The position numbers and the translations under genes are program-made. A stretch of DNA of 64,000 nucleotides from Cyanidiococcus yangmingshanensis (taxonomy: Eukaryota > Rhodophyta > Bangiophyceae > Cyanidiales > Cyanidiaceae), in contig VWRR01000004.1 of the NCBI GenBank assembly GCA_013995675.1, positions 434,001-498,000 on the forward strand. Reading direction: 5' to 3'. Below, piece by piece: positions 49,833 through 59,295 of this stretch; position 1 is the first letter of the stretch, and each line of letters begins with the position of its first letter. The notes below the pieces were generated by a model. That model saw only the letters and a list, made by a program, of their open reading frames with translations, had not been told where the DNA came from and made no database searches.

Positions 49833-51203
49833 ATGTGGGTTCTTGGCCTTCCATCATTGGGAACGGATTCTTTGCATCTTACGAGTGAATATCAAGAAGG
49901 GGCCAACTTTTCTGCAATCTACCTTCGCAAACCGTCTCGAACTGCACACTTCGATCTTAGTGCAAAACGACACTATGCTTCTGGCGCGAGCAGCAGATCT
50001 CACGGACGGCGCGGTTTCACCCTGAAACCTACCGAGGATTCTGATCCTTGTAAAACATTCTCGTCGAAGTGGCGTCGAGGCAGAATACCCGACTTTTCAG
50101 CGCTTCAGAGCCTTCAAAGCTCTGTTTCGGCTGGAGAAGCGAGCGCGCGACCTCCCGTAGATTTGGCAGAAACTTTGGAGCAGATGAATAGCTCAATCAA
50201 ACTGGCGATCAATAAAGGTCTCAGGCGTTTACGGTGCGTTGCGGCACTTCCTGGAATCAACCAGCAACTGGAATCAACTGTCCCATATTCGGAAGCCCTG
50301 TTGTTGAGTCTGAGTTATGGATTGGCACGTAAACTTGCTGCTAGAGATGATTTCGCGTGGGAAGACCCATCGGTCGAAGTGAGGCTGATTTTCTCTTCCG
50401 CAGGTAAGGCGAATCTCGCACGGCGCTACTTCGATGAACTTGAGAGTGGAGAAGAAAGTTTCGAAGACTATCCCAAGATTCAGTGTTTTGGTCAAGAGTC
50501 ACCAGATGCCGTATGGAGTGTAGAAGAGCTTGCGATGAATCCAGGAAGCAACTGGATTCGAATCATTGTCCTTGTGGAACCGCGGAACCTTCGAGGAGAT
50601 TCTGCACTGCTACGCATCGAAGAGATGGTTAGATTTCAAGAAGACATGCTGGACCAATTTCGAGCGAGATGCGCAACTTCCGCGGCAGATATCGTTTGGG
50701 TACTTTTGAACCCTTATCTAGAAGATCAAGCTGACAATGTGGCCATTTCAATCCGAGAGATCGATCGGAGACGGAAATTCTTGTATTCTTTTCGCATCAG
50801 TTTCTTTCTTGAACCTGTGGTCCAGATTCTGCGTCCTGACCTTGTAGCAATCGAACACGGCGTACTCATGTGCTGTGAAGATGGAGACTGGAAGGTTTTT
50901 GCATGTCAACCGACGAGGTTGCATCCAGCGACTTGGCATCGAGCCATGCAAGAGCGAAGCAACATCGCGTATTCTTTGGCTGGCATTGTTGATCGTCATT
51001 CTCAGGAAGATCGCCCCCCAGGGGAAACCGAGGTTATGAGTCTCATTCGCAAGGCGCAAAATGCTACACAAAGGACAAAAGTCTATACATCTGATTCAGA
51101 GGAGTATATTTACGTCGGTGCTCTGCTTGCCGTTCTCTTTCTGGGGTTGCTTCTTGTCGTAGAAAACAAACAAGGTATTCTAGATTTGATTCGTGGATCA
51201 TGA
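49833..51203 (+). CDS. DUF1995-domain plastid protein with C-terminal membrane anchor
   Basis: A 456-residue protein. An N-terminal Ser/Arg-rich stretch of about 80 residues suggests plastid targeting. The middle and C-terminal parts resemble DUF1995, found in plant and algal plastid proteins (the LPA3-type group): LEQMNSSIKLAINKGLRRL, SEALLLSLSYGLA, VRLIFSSAGKANLARRYF, DIVWVLLNPYL, RKFLYSFRISFFLEP and EDGDWKVFACQPTR. A single span near the C-terminus (YVGALLAVLFLGLLLVV) would anchor it, presumably in the thylakoid or envelope. Its molecular role is unknown; some relatives assist photosystem II assembly. The start is an ATG with no alternative nearby. Confidence 0.68.
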   Translation: MWVLGLPSLGTDSLHLTSEYQEGANFSAIYLRKPSRTAHFDLSAKRHYASGASSRSHGRRGFTLKPTEDSDPCKTFSSKWRRGRIPDFSALQSLQSSVSAGEASARPPVDLAETLEQMNSSIKLAINKGLRRLRCVAALPGINQQLESTVPYSEALLLSLSYGLARKLAARDDFAWEDPSVEVRLIFSSAGKANLARRYFDELESGEESFEDYPKIQCFGQESPDAVWSVEELAMNPGSNWIRIIVLVEPRNLRGDSALLRIEEMVRFQEDMLDQFRARCATSAADIVWVLLNPYLEDQADNVAISIREIDRRRKFLYSFRISFFLEPVVQILRPDLVAIEHGVLMCCEDGDWKVFACQPTRLHPATWHRAMQERSNIAYSLAGIVDRHSQEDRPPGETEVMSLIRKAQNATQRTKVYTSDSEEYIYVGALLAVLFLGLLLVVENKQGILDLIRGS

Positions 51204-51718
51204 CCTACGGTGAGGAAGAACGCAACGGATGAAGTCATGGAAAAAATTTGAGGATCCGCAAATAGCACTGATTCAACTTGTTCGAGCACATCTTGAGTCT
51301 CCGAGGTGCGGATTAACAGAATCTTCATCAATCTGGTGGAGAAAAGCCCGGAGAAAGGGCTCATTTCATTCAGGCATCAAATTTGCCGGAAGCAAACCTT
51401 GGCCAAGAATCCTGGATTTCAGATCAGAAACTTTTTGCCTCACAATATGAGGTTGTGGATGCAGCTCGAGCACGCAAACTCGAATCGAAATGCGAATCCC
51501 TATGTTGAAATCTTTCAAGCCTCGCGCCGGTGACATGAGGTGGAGCTCTGGGAGCTAGGGTATACTTTTTGGCGTCCTACAGCCAACGGTATCTGAAATC
51601 AGGGGTAGCGAACGGCAACTGCTCCATAGCCGATCTAGAAAATTTACAGAGACAAACGGCGCGGGAGTCATCATATCTTCTATGCTTATGAAGGCGACGG
51701 ATCCATAAAGGGCATTAG
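51204..51718. other. Gap, nothing recognised
   Basis: About 515 bp between convergent genes. The short frames have no similarity I know. It probably holds 3' untranslated regions. Confidence 0.4.
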
Positions 51719-54274
51719 TCAACGACGTATGTTTTCGCGATTGGTGTGCCCTCGAGCGCTTCGCTGGATATGATGCTTGATTGCTTTCTGCTTCCTTTGT
51801 TTTCGGATATCTGCAACTGAGCGGGTCACGCTTCGGTTCGCAACCACATCGATTGATGTTGGCAAGGCGTCCGTGCCAATGCGCAGACCAAGTGGGGCTT
51901 TCATGCCGTTACTTTTTGTCCATCTCAGATTTTTGTTCCGATAATCTGGCTTGCGTACAGTTTGTAGAGCTAAAGCTGAGACAGACGACCTTCGCAGTTC
52001 TCCAGGCCGCTGGATATAAGCTCTTGTCTTCTGAATCCACCGCTCGTATGCAGACATTCCATCACTTTTGGAACTTTTGTGCTCTCTTTTGCCTACCGTT
52101 CGGTGTAACTGCCGCCGAACGCGAGGGTCGTTAATATCTCCAATACCTTGCTTCACTTGAACGAATTTCTTGCGTCGAGAATCCCACTGCATCCGCGAGC
52201 CTCTTTGGGAAACAACAGTTACAAGTGCCTTAGAGCTTTTTCCCGAGGTATTCGTTTCTCCGATGTCGATACCTAGCATCGGCTCCAGTTGCAAAAAGGA
52301 TTCACGGATCCTGTCCGCGGCGGTTGAGCCTGGAGCTTCCGACGGAATGGCAAAACGCCGCTCGCGTTCCAGAGTCTCTTGATAGCTTCGCTTCCGCGCA
52401 GGCAACTCTACCAAAGACCTCAGCTCTCGTTGACGGTCCAGCGGCGCACTGGTGCTTTTGATAGATGGAAGTCCATCCGATGAAGGATCAAGCACGGTCC
52501 CATTCAGTATATTTCCGTGAGTTGCAGCGCTTTGCGGCTTCTCGGAGCCAAGGCGTCTATACTGCTTTCTGGAGCCGGCTAAAACGGTTGTTTCTTTTGC
52601 AGCACCATCGCCCAGGCACTCATGGCGATTAGTGCAAATCGGAGTTTGGGGTCGCCAGCGATGAAGCTCGCTGAAAATGTGATGTGGTGCAGCCTCTGTC
52701 GTCTGCAAAATGCCGGTCTCCGCCAAATCGGAAGTTTGCTCGCTGGGGTGAACATCGTTTCCGGGCTTCGCTGCACGAAAGAGTGGATGGACCGCGATCT
52801 GAGTCCAGTGCTCATTCCGTATGCAGCGCGCACGGGCAAGAGAGCTTCTTGACGCCTTCGCCCTGGTTTTTCTGTACAACTTGTGTGCTCGCGCGGCGCT
52901 CCGAGACAACAATTCAAGTTCCACATCTTCACTAAGGGCCTTTCTCATGCGTTCAGTATCTCTTGAAGACTCGCTTGAGGGCAAACGACCAAAGTTCTTT
53001 GGGAACGATAACTCGATGGGTTCGCTTCTTTTGCTTGATAGACAATCTCTTCGAAAGAAATCCGCTGCAGTGCTGTCCTGTTCATTGCTTACGAAAAGAG
53101 ATGCGTCGAGCATGTGAGCAATTTCATCGGTCGATACAAGAGACCAGCACCATCCACGGCGGCCGCCGCGACCAACGCGTCCGCAACGATGAACGAATAG
53201 TTTTGGAGTCGGGGGAAAATGGAAATTGATAACTATATCAAGCTGTGGTATATCGAGCCCTCGGGCTGCGACGTCTGTTACGATTAGAATTGAGTCCGTA
53301 TTCTTCCGAAATCGCTCTAGAGTCTGATTCCTTGCCGTCTGGTCCATGTGGCCATGAATACTCATGCTGGGGATGTTAGCATGCATGTCAAGAAATCTAT
53401 GCAAATATTCCGCATGATGTCTTGTTGCTACAAAAATCAAGGTGTGCTTTGTTGCCTCCGAACGCATGCGAAGGATACTTATTAACGCTGAAATCTTTTC
53501 TTCTTGTCGGCATAAGATATACCCAGTCTCTACGCTCGGCGAGAGCATATTCTCCTTATCCAGACGCACGAATGCAGGTAAAGAGAGGGCCGCTCGGGAA
53601 AACTCTGCAAGCTCGTGTGGCAATGTGGCAGACATGAGCACTTTCTGACACGTTCCAGCAAGGAAACTTGATGATGTTGTCTTTTCGCCTTGGTGACTGC
53701 TCTGAAGCGCTTCCAGGATCCTTCTCGACTCACTTCCGAGGTTCCCTTCCCATAATCGATCGGCTTCATCCAAGACAACTATTTCCACAGCGCTGAGCGT
53801 AAAGTTCGGAACTTGCTCCAAAATCTGCAATAGCCGCCCCGGTGTGGCGATAACGACCTCTGGGTCTTGAGCAAGAGCAGCAAATTGGGCCTCTAAAGAC
53901 TCTCCTCCAATAAGAAGCGCTGCTCGTGTTGCGGTATATTTAGAGTAGTCTGCCAGAAACTTGAAAGTTTGCAAGGCTAATTCTCTTGTGGGCGAGATGA
54001 CCAAGCCTCGAACACCCACGCGTTTCCTTGGTCTCAGTGCTAGGCGCTGGATCAGAGGCGCCAAAAAGGCCGCTGTTTTGCCCGAACCTGTGCGAGCCAT
54101 AGCTACTACATCTCTGCCTGCCAGTATTAAAGGGATAACTTTCCGCTGAATAGGAGTGGGTTTCACGTAGCCGCGCCGCACGAGCGCGCGCACAAGAAGT
54201 CGGCTATCCAGACCAAGAGCAACGAAGGCGCCCCCCCTCGAGTCATTGCGATGAGTTTCTCCTCTGCCTCTCAT
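51719..54274 (-). CDS. DBP10: DEAD-box RNA helicase, DBP10/DDX54 family
   Basis: An 851-residue nucleolar RNA helicase of the DBP10/DDX54 group, which acts in 60S subunit assembly. Motifs in order: Q motif (GYVKPTPIQRK, about 35-45), I ARTGSGKT (60-67), Ia SPTRELALQT, Ib TPGRLLQ, II DEAD (169-172), III SAT (215-217), IV FVATRHHAEY, V TDVAARGLDIP and VI HRCGRVGRGG (362-371). FVATRHHAEYL and the preceding order match DBP10 better than other DEAD proteins. A long basic, Ser/Arg-rich tail contains the family's C-terminal block (YERWIQKTRAYIQRPGE, PDYRNKNLRW). The ATG at 54274 puts the Q motif at the normal distance. Confidence 0.93.
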   Translation of the reverse strand: MRGRGETHRNDSRGGAFVALGLDSRLLVRALVRRGYVKPTPIQRKVIPLILAGRDVVAMARTGSGKTAAFLAPLIQRLALRPRKRVGVRGLVISPTRELALQTFKFLADYSKYTATRAALLIGGESLEAQFAALAQDPEVVIATPGRLLQILEQVPNFTLSAVEIVVLDEADRLWEGNLGSESRRILEALQSSHQGEKTTSSSFLAGTCQKVLMSATLPHELAEFSRAALSLPAFVRLDKENMLSPSVETGYILCRQEEKISALISILRMRSEATKHTLIFVATRHHAEYLHRFLDMHANIPSMSIHGHMDQTARNQTLERFRKNTDSILIVTDVAARGLDIPQLDIVINFHFPPTPKLFVHRCGRVGRGGRRGWCWSLVSTDEIAHMLDASLFVSNEQDSTAADFFRRDCLSSKRSEPIELSFPKNFGRLPSSESSRDTERMRKALSEDVELELLSRSAARAHKLYRKTRAKASRSSLARARCIRNEHWTQIAVHPLFRAAKPGNDVHPSEQTSDLAETGILQTTEAAPHHIFSELHRWRPQTPICTNRHECLGDGAAKETTVLAGSRKQYRRLGSEKPQSAATHGNILNGTVLDPSSDGLPSIKSTSAPLDRQRELRSLVELPARKRSYQETLERERRFAIPSEAPGSTAADRIRESFLQLEPMLGIDIGETNTSGKSSKALVTVVSQRGSRMQWDSRRKKFVQVKQGIGDINDPRVRRQLHRTVGKREHKSSKSDGMSAYERWIQKTRAYIQRPGELRRSSVSALALQTVRKPDYRNKNLRWTKSNGMKAPLGLRIGTDALPTSIDVVANRSVTRSVADIRKQRKQKAIKHHIQRSARGHTNRENIRR

Positions 54275-54696
54275 AACGTGCAGAACAGAGATGTACCCGA
54301 TTCACTATTTGCGATCAGGAAAGATGGACGCAATATCCAATCTCTCCAAGCTCGAGAAACCCTTCGAAGACTGGGTTTACAGCTAAGAGCTCAAAGAACC
54401 CAAGCCGGCGGAGCAAATGAGCATCGAATCATCGGGGATATCTGCTTCTATTTTGGGACTGTTTCAAAAACGAGGCTCTTCGCAGAGAAACACTTCGTCT
54501 CTGTTCAGAATCAGGACAGAATTTTTGAGTTACTTTCGTATACGAGTCACTGTTTCCAGCTCGCATTTCTTGCAAATTCCTCAGCACCTGCAACAATCTG
54601 AGGAAGTGAGGTTTTGGAGCGTCTTCTATCCTGCTCAGAAAAGAAAGTTTGGGTCGTGATGCTGTGTCTGCAGCGTTCCCACTTCTGGTTAAGACT
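54275..54696. other. Region between DBP10 and the Tim17-like frames
   Basis: About 420 bp. Plus-strand frames at 54251-54601 and 54417-54659 begin with ATG. A third phase begins MDAISNLSKLEKPFEDW, then stops and continues as ELKEPKPAEQMSIESS in the phase of the second frame, so a small spliced gene start is conceivable. Unproven. Confidence 0.3.
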
Positions 54697-55363
54697 ATGA
54701 AGAGCAACTTAGACGAGTTTGCTGCAGTTTGGTCTTGCTCAACTCAAGCGCTCGAAGGGGCACTGAGAGGTATACCTTTTGGTCTTGTGTGGGGTTCATC
54801 ACTTGGTGTGATCCGAATTCTGCGATTCTCGTCGGACTGAAAACTCAACAAACGGCGTGATCTCGTCGGATTCTTCTTTATTTTCAAGCAAACGAACACT
54901 AGGTTTAAGGCAACTGTGGCAATTCAGAGCTCCAAGGCCGTTCGTCTACCCATCACATCATTATGTAAGCATTATATCCGCCTGTGCTTTTGGGAGGGCG
55001 GTTGAGTTCGGAGTTTTCACTGCTCAGTATTATGGCATCTACTGTCTGCTTGATCGCGCGGGTGCGGCTCGTTCTGAGCATAGCCCTAACCCAGTTCAGG
55101 GTAATGTCCACGAAGGGATTACTGGAGGGCAGTGGTTACAGAACCCACGTCTTATAGCCGCCGCTGCAGGGACTGCAAGCGGTGTATCAACTGTTTGGCT
55201 GAAATGGTTGCTCGTGGCTTTGCGTGATCGACTCGTTCGTCAATGGGTATCAGACCTAAAGCCACCGCGGTTCGGAAAAATTAGTCATTTCTTGGGGGCA
55301 TCCACTGTCGTTGGCGCCTTTTCAGCTGCTGTTTGCTACGCAGTCGAAGCTTTCAGAGAATAA
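54697..55363 (+). CDS. Possible Tim17/Tim22-like four-span membrane protein, in two frames
   Basis: Two overlapping plus-strand frames together encode four hydrophobic segments. The first frame (ATG at 54697 to 54840) ends with ALEGALRGIPFGLVWGSSLG, a glycine-rich helix like the first span of Tim17/22/23 (PRAT) proteins. The second (to 55363, without a good start) adds SIISACAFGRAVEFGVFTAQYYGIY, AAAAGTASGVSTVWLKWLL and FLGASTVVGAFSAAVCYAV. A pyrimidine-rich 3' splice-site-like sequence (ttcttctttattttcaag) ends at 54888, but I could not find a convincing donor in phase, so a small intron or a base error is unresolved. Frames at 54251-54659 might be a further upstream part. Family assignment is tentative. 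Confidence 0.38.
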
Positions 55364-56281
55364 GGCTCATTGCAGCGAGCCGTTCCTGATTTCAGAGGCA
55401 CAGAATCGCTCCGATCAGGCTTCACAGAGCGCTAAGGTTGCAGACGTAGCTCTCAATCTAGAGCTTTGTTTTATTTGAGAGTAATACAAGCGGATTACGC
55501 GTCTAAAGCCGGAAACGATTCCGGAGGGCCAGTGAAGAAGTTTAGAGACGCACAATTCAAATGGCTCTCTTATGCAGAAGACAAACGTGACGTATGAAAT
55601 TGCTCTGGAAACGCTTGATCAGGATTGAGGAAGAATTTTCTGTGCCGCTTGCAAAAATGATTCTGCGGCATCCCAGCATCCTCGAGCTGGAAGTTTATTC
55701 TGTCATGAATTGCTCTGCTCGTATACAACTCCATGACTGTGGCATGTGCTTATTTAGTTGATCCGGGTGGGGACGCACTAGTGAAGATCTCAGCTCTGAT
55801 TAATGAGAGTGACCGCGGCAAAATTCTTTATTTGCCGAGATCATTTACATTGCTGTGCATTAATGATCGCTTACGTCCAATTTTCATGGCCTGCTGCCGC
55901 AAGTTTTTTTCAAGCGTATGGTGTGGACCAGAAACCACTCTCTACTTTTGAAAATCGGAAATGGACGCTCACCAGCACCATCGTGGTTCCTCTGACGAGT
56001 ATCCGGGAAAAAGCACCCCGCCTTGGCGTTTGTGATTTTGCCTGGGATGTGCAGATAAAGCCCGCAGATCTTGCATCAGAAACAACAGGTTGAATAACTT
56101 CAAATGTTACACGTCAGAATCTCGATTGTTGACGAGCCAAGGCCGAGTCGATCCGTGGACCATTTATGTCCTCGGCCGGCAGGCTCAGGCCAGCGACTTG
56201 ACTTCCCCTAATCCGCGGTTATGCAGCAGCGTTCGCTTACCTCGAGCTCTGCAGCGTGAAACGGCCTAGCAGCTGGTTCAC
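55364..56281. other. Gap with two shifted plus-strand frames
   Basis: About 920 bp. Frames 55594-55761, 55733-55951 and 55803-56093 on the plus strand follow one another in different phases and include a coding-like stretch (VDPGGDALVKISALINESD), suggesting a decayed or spliced gene. Nothing is recognised. Confidence 0.3.
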
Positions 56282-58285
56282 ATGGTTAGCTTACACCTGT
56301 GCAGATGCACGTTGCTGACCTTTGCACCGCCGAACGCAGCTGCGATAGTATGTCACCCGGGAAGCCGTGCCGCTCCTGTTTGCGGCACGAGCTTTCGGGT
56401 CTCTACGTCAGGACGTCTTCACGAAAGAGGACTGTCTAATTCGTCTCTCCTTAGGGGCTTACAACTTCAGAAAGTGAATTTTAAAATCCCGCTGACATGC
56501 CATCACGAGAAAACTACCGCTGAAGTTTCTTCAGACGTGCAGCGCTGGAAGGTCTGGCAGAGGTTGACTTACCTAACCAAGCCGTATCATAAAGAGCTTC
56601 TCTTGGCTGGATTTTTCACAGTAGCCTCAAGTTTGTTCCTTTTGTCGCTTGTGCGACTCTTCGGAAGCTTGACTTCTGCGGTGGCTGCGGGTTCTTTGGG
56701 TGCAGTCGGTCAGTTGGCTTCGTTTTGTAGTCTCGCTCTCATGCTGCGGGTCGCGGCTCAATTTGGCCAGGATGTACTACTCGGACGAACTTGCACCGCA
56801 ATCGAAGACAATATCAGGACACATTACGTGGCCTCTGCGATAGCCTATGGATTTGGCCAGGAGCGACTGGAGTCTGGAGAGGCATCAATTCAGGCTACTG
56901 TAGAAATCGAGCGGATCGGTAACGCGATTCTACTCTTCTTGCGATCCATTATACCCAGCTTCCTTCAGTTCTTAGTGATGCTGGGCTACATAGTTTACGT
57001 ATCGCCTCTCCTCACTCTATGCATATTGCTCACAGCACCGTTAATGGCCTTCGTTTATGCAACCCTTGAACGAAGATTAGATCAGAGTATTCGAGTCATG
57101 CAAAAACTTTTTGCTCGTTATGCCGCATTCGTGTCAGATTCGTTCCGAAATCGATTGCTTTTACAGCTTTACCTTGCACAAGAGTTCGCGCTGTCAAGAT
57201 TGCGATCAGTTGCGATGGATGTGCGACATGCCAAGATTCGGATGCACACATTGCGTGCTTCTATTGTTCCCGCAGTTTCAGTCTGTTACGCGATAACGAT
57301 TTTGAGCATGCTGTACGTAAGTGCGGTTTGCATTTCCAGGGGCTACCTTGAGCCCAAAGAGCTGGTTTCTTTTCTCGCAGCAGTAGCTTTTCTCATTGAA
57401 CCGGTACAAGGAATTGCTTCGGGCTTAGGGAATATCAAGGAAGGCGAGGAATCTGCAAGACGCGTATTTCGCACCATTGAAGGATCTCCGGGAATTTGTC
57501 TCGGCAAACAAAAGTTGCAATTGAGAAAGTCAGTAGCATCTAGAATTGATTTGATGAATGTTTGGTTCCGTTACGCGGCTGATGCGGACTACGTTCTGCG
57601 TGGTGTGACGATGACTGTGAAACCTGGAGAGCGCATCGCAATTGTCGGCGGCAGCGGAGCTGGAAAATCGACTCTGATCGCTTTGCTCAGCCGGCTATGC
57701 GATCCTGAAAAGGGTAATATCTACCTTGATGGAGTTGATTTGCGAGAGTTGCCGCTCGCCGAGGTACGCCAACGAATTTGTGTTGTTCCTCAGGACGCTC
57801 CCATGTTGAACTGCTCCGTCCGAGAAAATGTGACGTTCGGATTACCAACAGATGACGAAAAGATTGAGCAGAGCTGTCGCCTCGCGAATGCTCATGATTT
57901 TATAGTCAGCACTCTGCCGAACGCATACGACACAGAGGTTGGTGAAGGAGGCAGCAATCTCTCAGGAGGGCAGCGGCAACGCATCGCTATCTCAAGAGCT
58001 CTTTACAGGGATCCCGGCGTTCTCATCCTCGATGAGGCGTACAGTGCATTGGATGCTGAGAGTGAGAGCCTTGTGCAGACTGCGCTGCGTGAGCTCTTTG
58101 AACGTAGTCCTTGCCCACGAACCACAATTTTTATTGCACACCGTCTCGCCAGCGTTCGTTATGCAGACCGCATCATCGTGATGGAAAACGGTCAAATCGT
58201 CGAAGATGGCACACATGAGGAGCTCGTTCGAACTGCCAACAGCCGTTACGGAATGCTCTTATCCATGCAGCAAAGGAAACCGTAA
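56282..58285 (+). CDS. ABCB-type half transporter, probably organelle-targeted
   Basis: A 667-residue half-size ABC exporter: an N-terminal extension of about 85 residues rich in Ser, Arg and Cys and poor in acids (organellar targeting is likely), six membrane spans at about 105-395, then the nucleotide-binding domain. Walker A is GGSGAGKST (about 456-464), Q-loop VVPQDAPM, signature LSGGQRQR (about 559-566), Walker B VLILDEAYSALD and H-loop FIAHRLAS. The full motif set implies active ATP hydrolysis. It resembles bacterial MsbA-like exporters and plant plastid ABCB/TAP-like proteins; the substrate is unknown. The start is an ATG, and the frame is uninterrupted. Confidence 0.92.
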   Translation: MVSLHLCRCTLLTFAPPNAAAIVCHPGSRAAPVCGTSFRVSTSGRLHERGLSNSSLLRGLQLQKVNFKIPLTCHHEKTTAEVSSDVQRWKVWQRLTYLTKPYHKELLLAGFFTVASSLFLLSLVRLFGSLTSAVAAGSLGAVGQLASFCSLALMLRVAAQFGQDVLLGRTCTAIEDNIRTHYVASAIAYGFGQERLESGEASIQATVEIERIGNAILLFLRSIIPSFLQFLVMLGYIVYVSPLLTLCILLTAPLMAFVYATLERRLDQSIRVMQKLFARYAAFVSDSFRNRLLLQLYLAQEFALSRLRSVAMDVRHAKIRMHTLRASIVPAVSVCYAITILSMLYVSAVCISRGYLEPKELVSFLAAVAFLIEPVQGIASGLGNIKEGEESARRVFRTIEGSPGICLGKQKLQLRKSVASRIDLMNVWFRYAADADYVLRGVTMTVKPGERIAIVGGSGAGKSTLIALLSRLCDPEKGNIYLDGVDLRELPLAEVRQRICVVPQDAPMLNCSVRENVTFGLPTDDEKIEQSCRLANAHDFIVSTLPNAYDTEVGEGGSNLSGGQRQRIAISRALYRDPGVLILDEAYSALDAESESLVQTALRELFERSPCPRTTIFIAHRLASVRYADRIIVMENGQIVEDGTHEELVRTANSRYGMLLSMQQRKP

Positions 58286-59295
58286 GACGACTTGATATAC
58301 CAGCACTTTTAATCGGCCTCGAGCAACACACTGGGCAACAGGCCTTCATGCAGGTGCGAGACTGAAAGCCCCCGTGATACTGCTCTATAGTTTCAATACT
58401 ACCGGGAAACGATCTCTGGGGCGACATGATGCTTTCGACAAATGCAAATTGCAGAGCTTCAAATTTTTGACGTATCCATGTATATCTTACCCGAGTCACG
58501 AGAGATCCCCGGATGAAAGCTGGCTAAATACAGCCGCATATGAAAAACTGCGCCGTTTTCTGTATAATAGGTGCTTTGAGTAATTGTCTTGAGTTCCAGA
58601 CTGTATCCGCCCCTGCCAGCTCCACAAACTTGCACGCACATTTATCGAAGAAAAGCTCGCACGTAATCACGCGCTGAGCTATCTCTTCAACGAGGTCTGC
58701 GTTTTTTGTTAGACACGCGTGCTCGACCAGACCCTCCCTGTCCAGCAAGTCCATAGAGCAGCTGTCGTATCCGCGTAAAATGGACGAAAGTTTCCTAAAT
58801 CATGTTGGTGCTCATAACAACCGCTCTTACGGGATGTGCGACCATAGAGATGAATGCTTTTTGTTCGGTATACTCCAAGATTGGTTTTCAACCAAGGAAT
58901 ATCATGGACGACAAATTACACCAAACGCAATGGTATAGCTGCTATATTGGCTCCGTGGAATCTCGAGCATTTCGCTCAACAGTTACATATAAGAGTTCAT
59001 TCCTGGTTCAGGTCCACGCCAAGCAAGGTTGATTCCGTTGTTGCGCTCGACCCGAAAATGACCATGAATTGATCTATGCAATCGTTTTTAAGCCGCATTT
59101 CCTCGAAAGGCTGAACACATAGTGACGATATCCCGAATAGAGGCATCCATGCATGCAAAGCAGATGCCTGCTTTTAGGATGCATCTTCGAATACAATCTG
59201 AACCCTTGACGGGGATACGATGTTTTCGCACAACCCGATTTTTTTGGCACTCTAACCGTTGGTCTCACTAATCCACGTTCTCGGCGAGTCTGACT
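58286..59295. other. Gap, nothing assigned
   Basis: About 1.0 kb. A minus ATG frame at 58524-58754 (76 codons, MDLLDREGLVEHACLTKN...) has a reasonable composition and could be a very small gene; it matches nothing I know. Confidence 0.3.
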
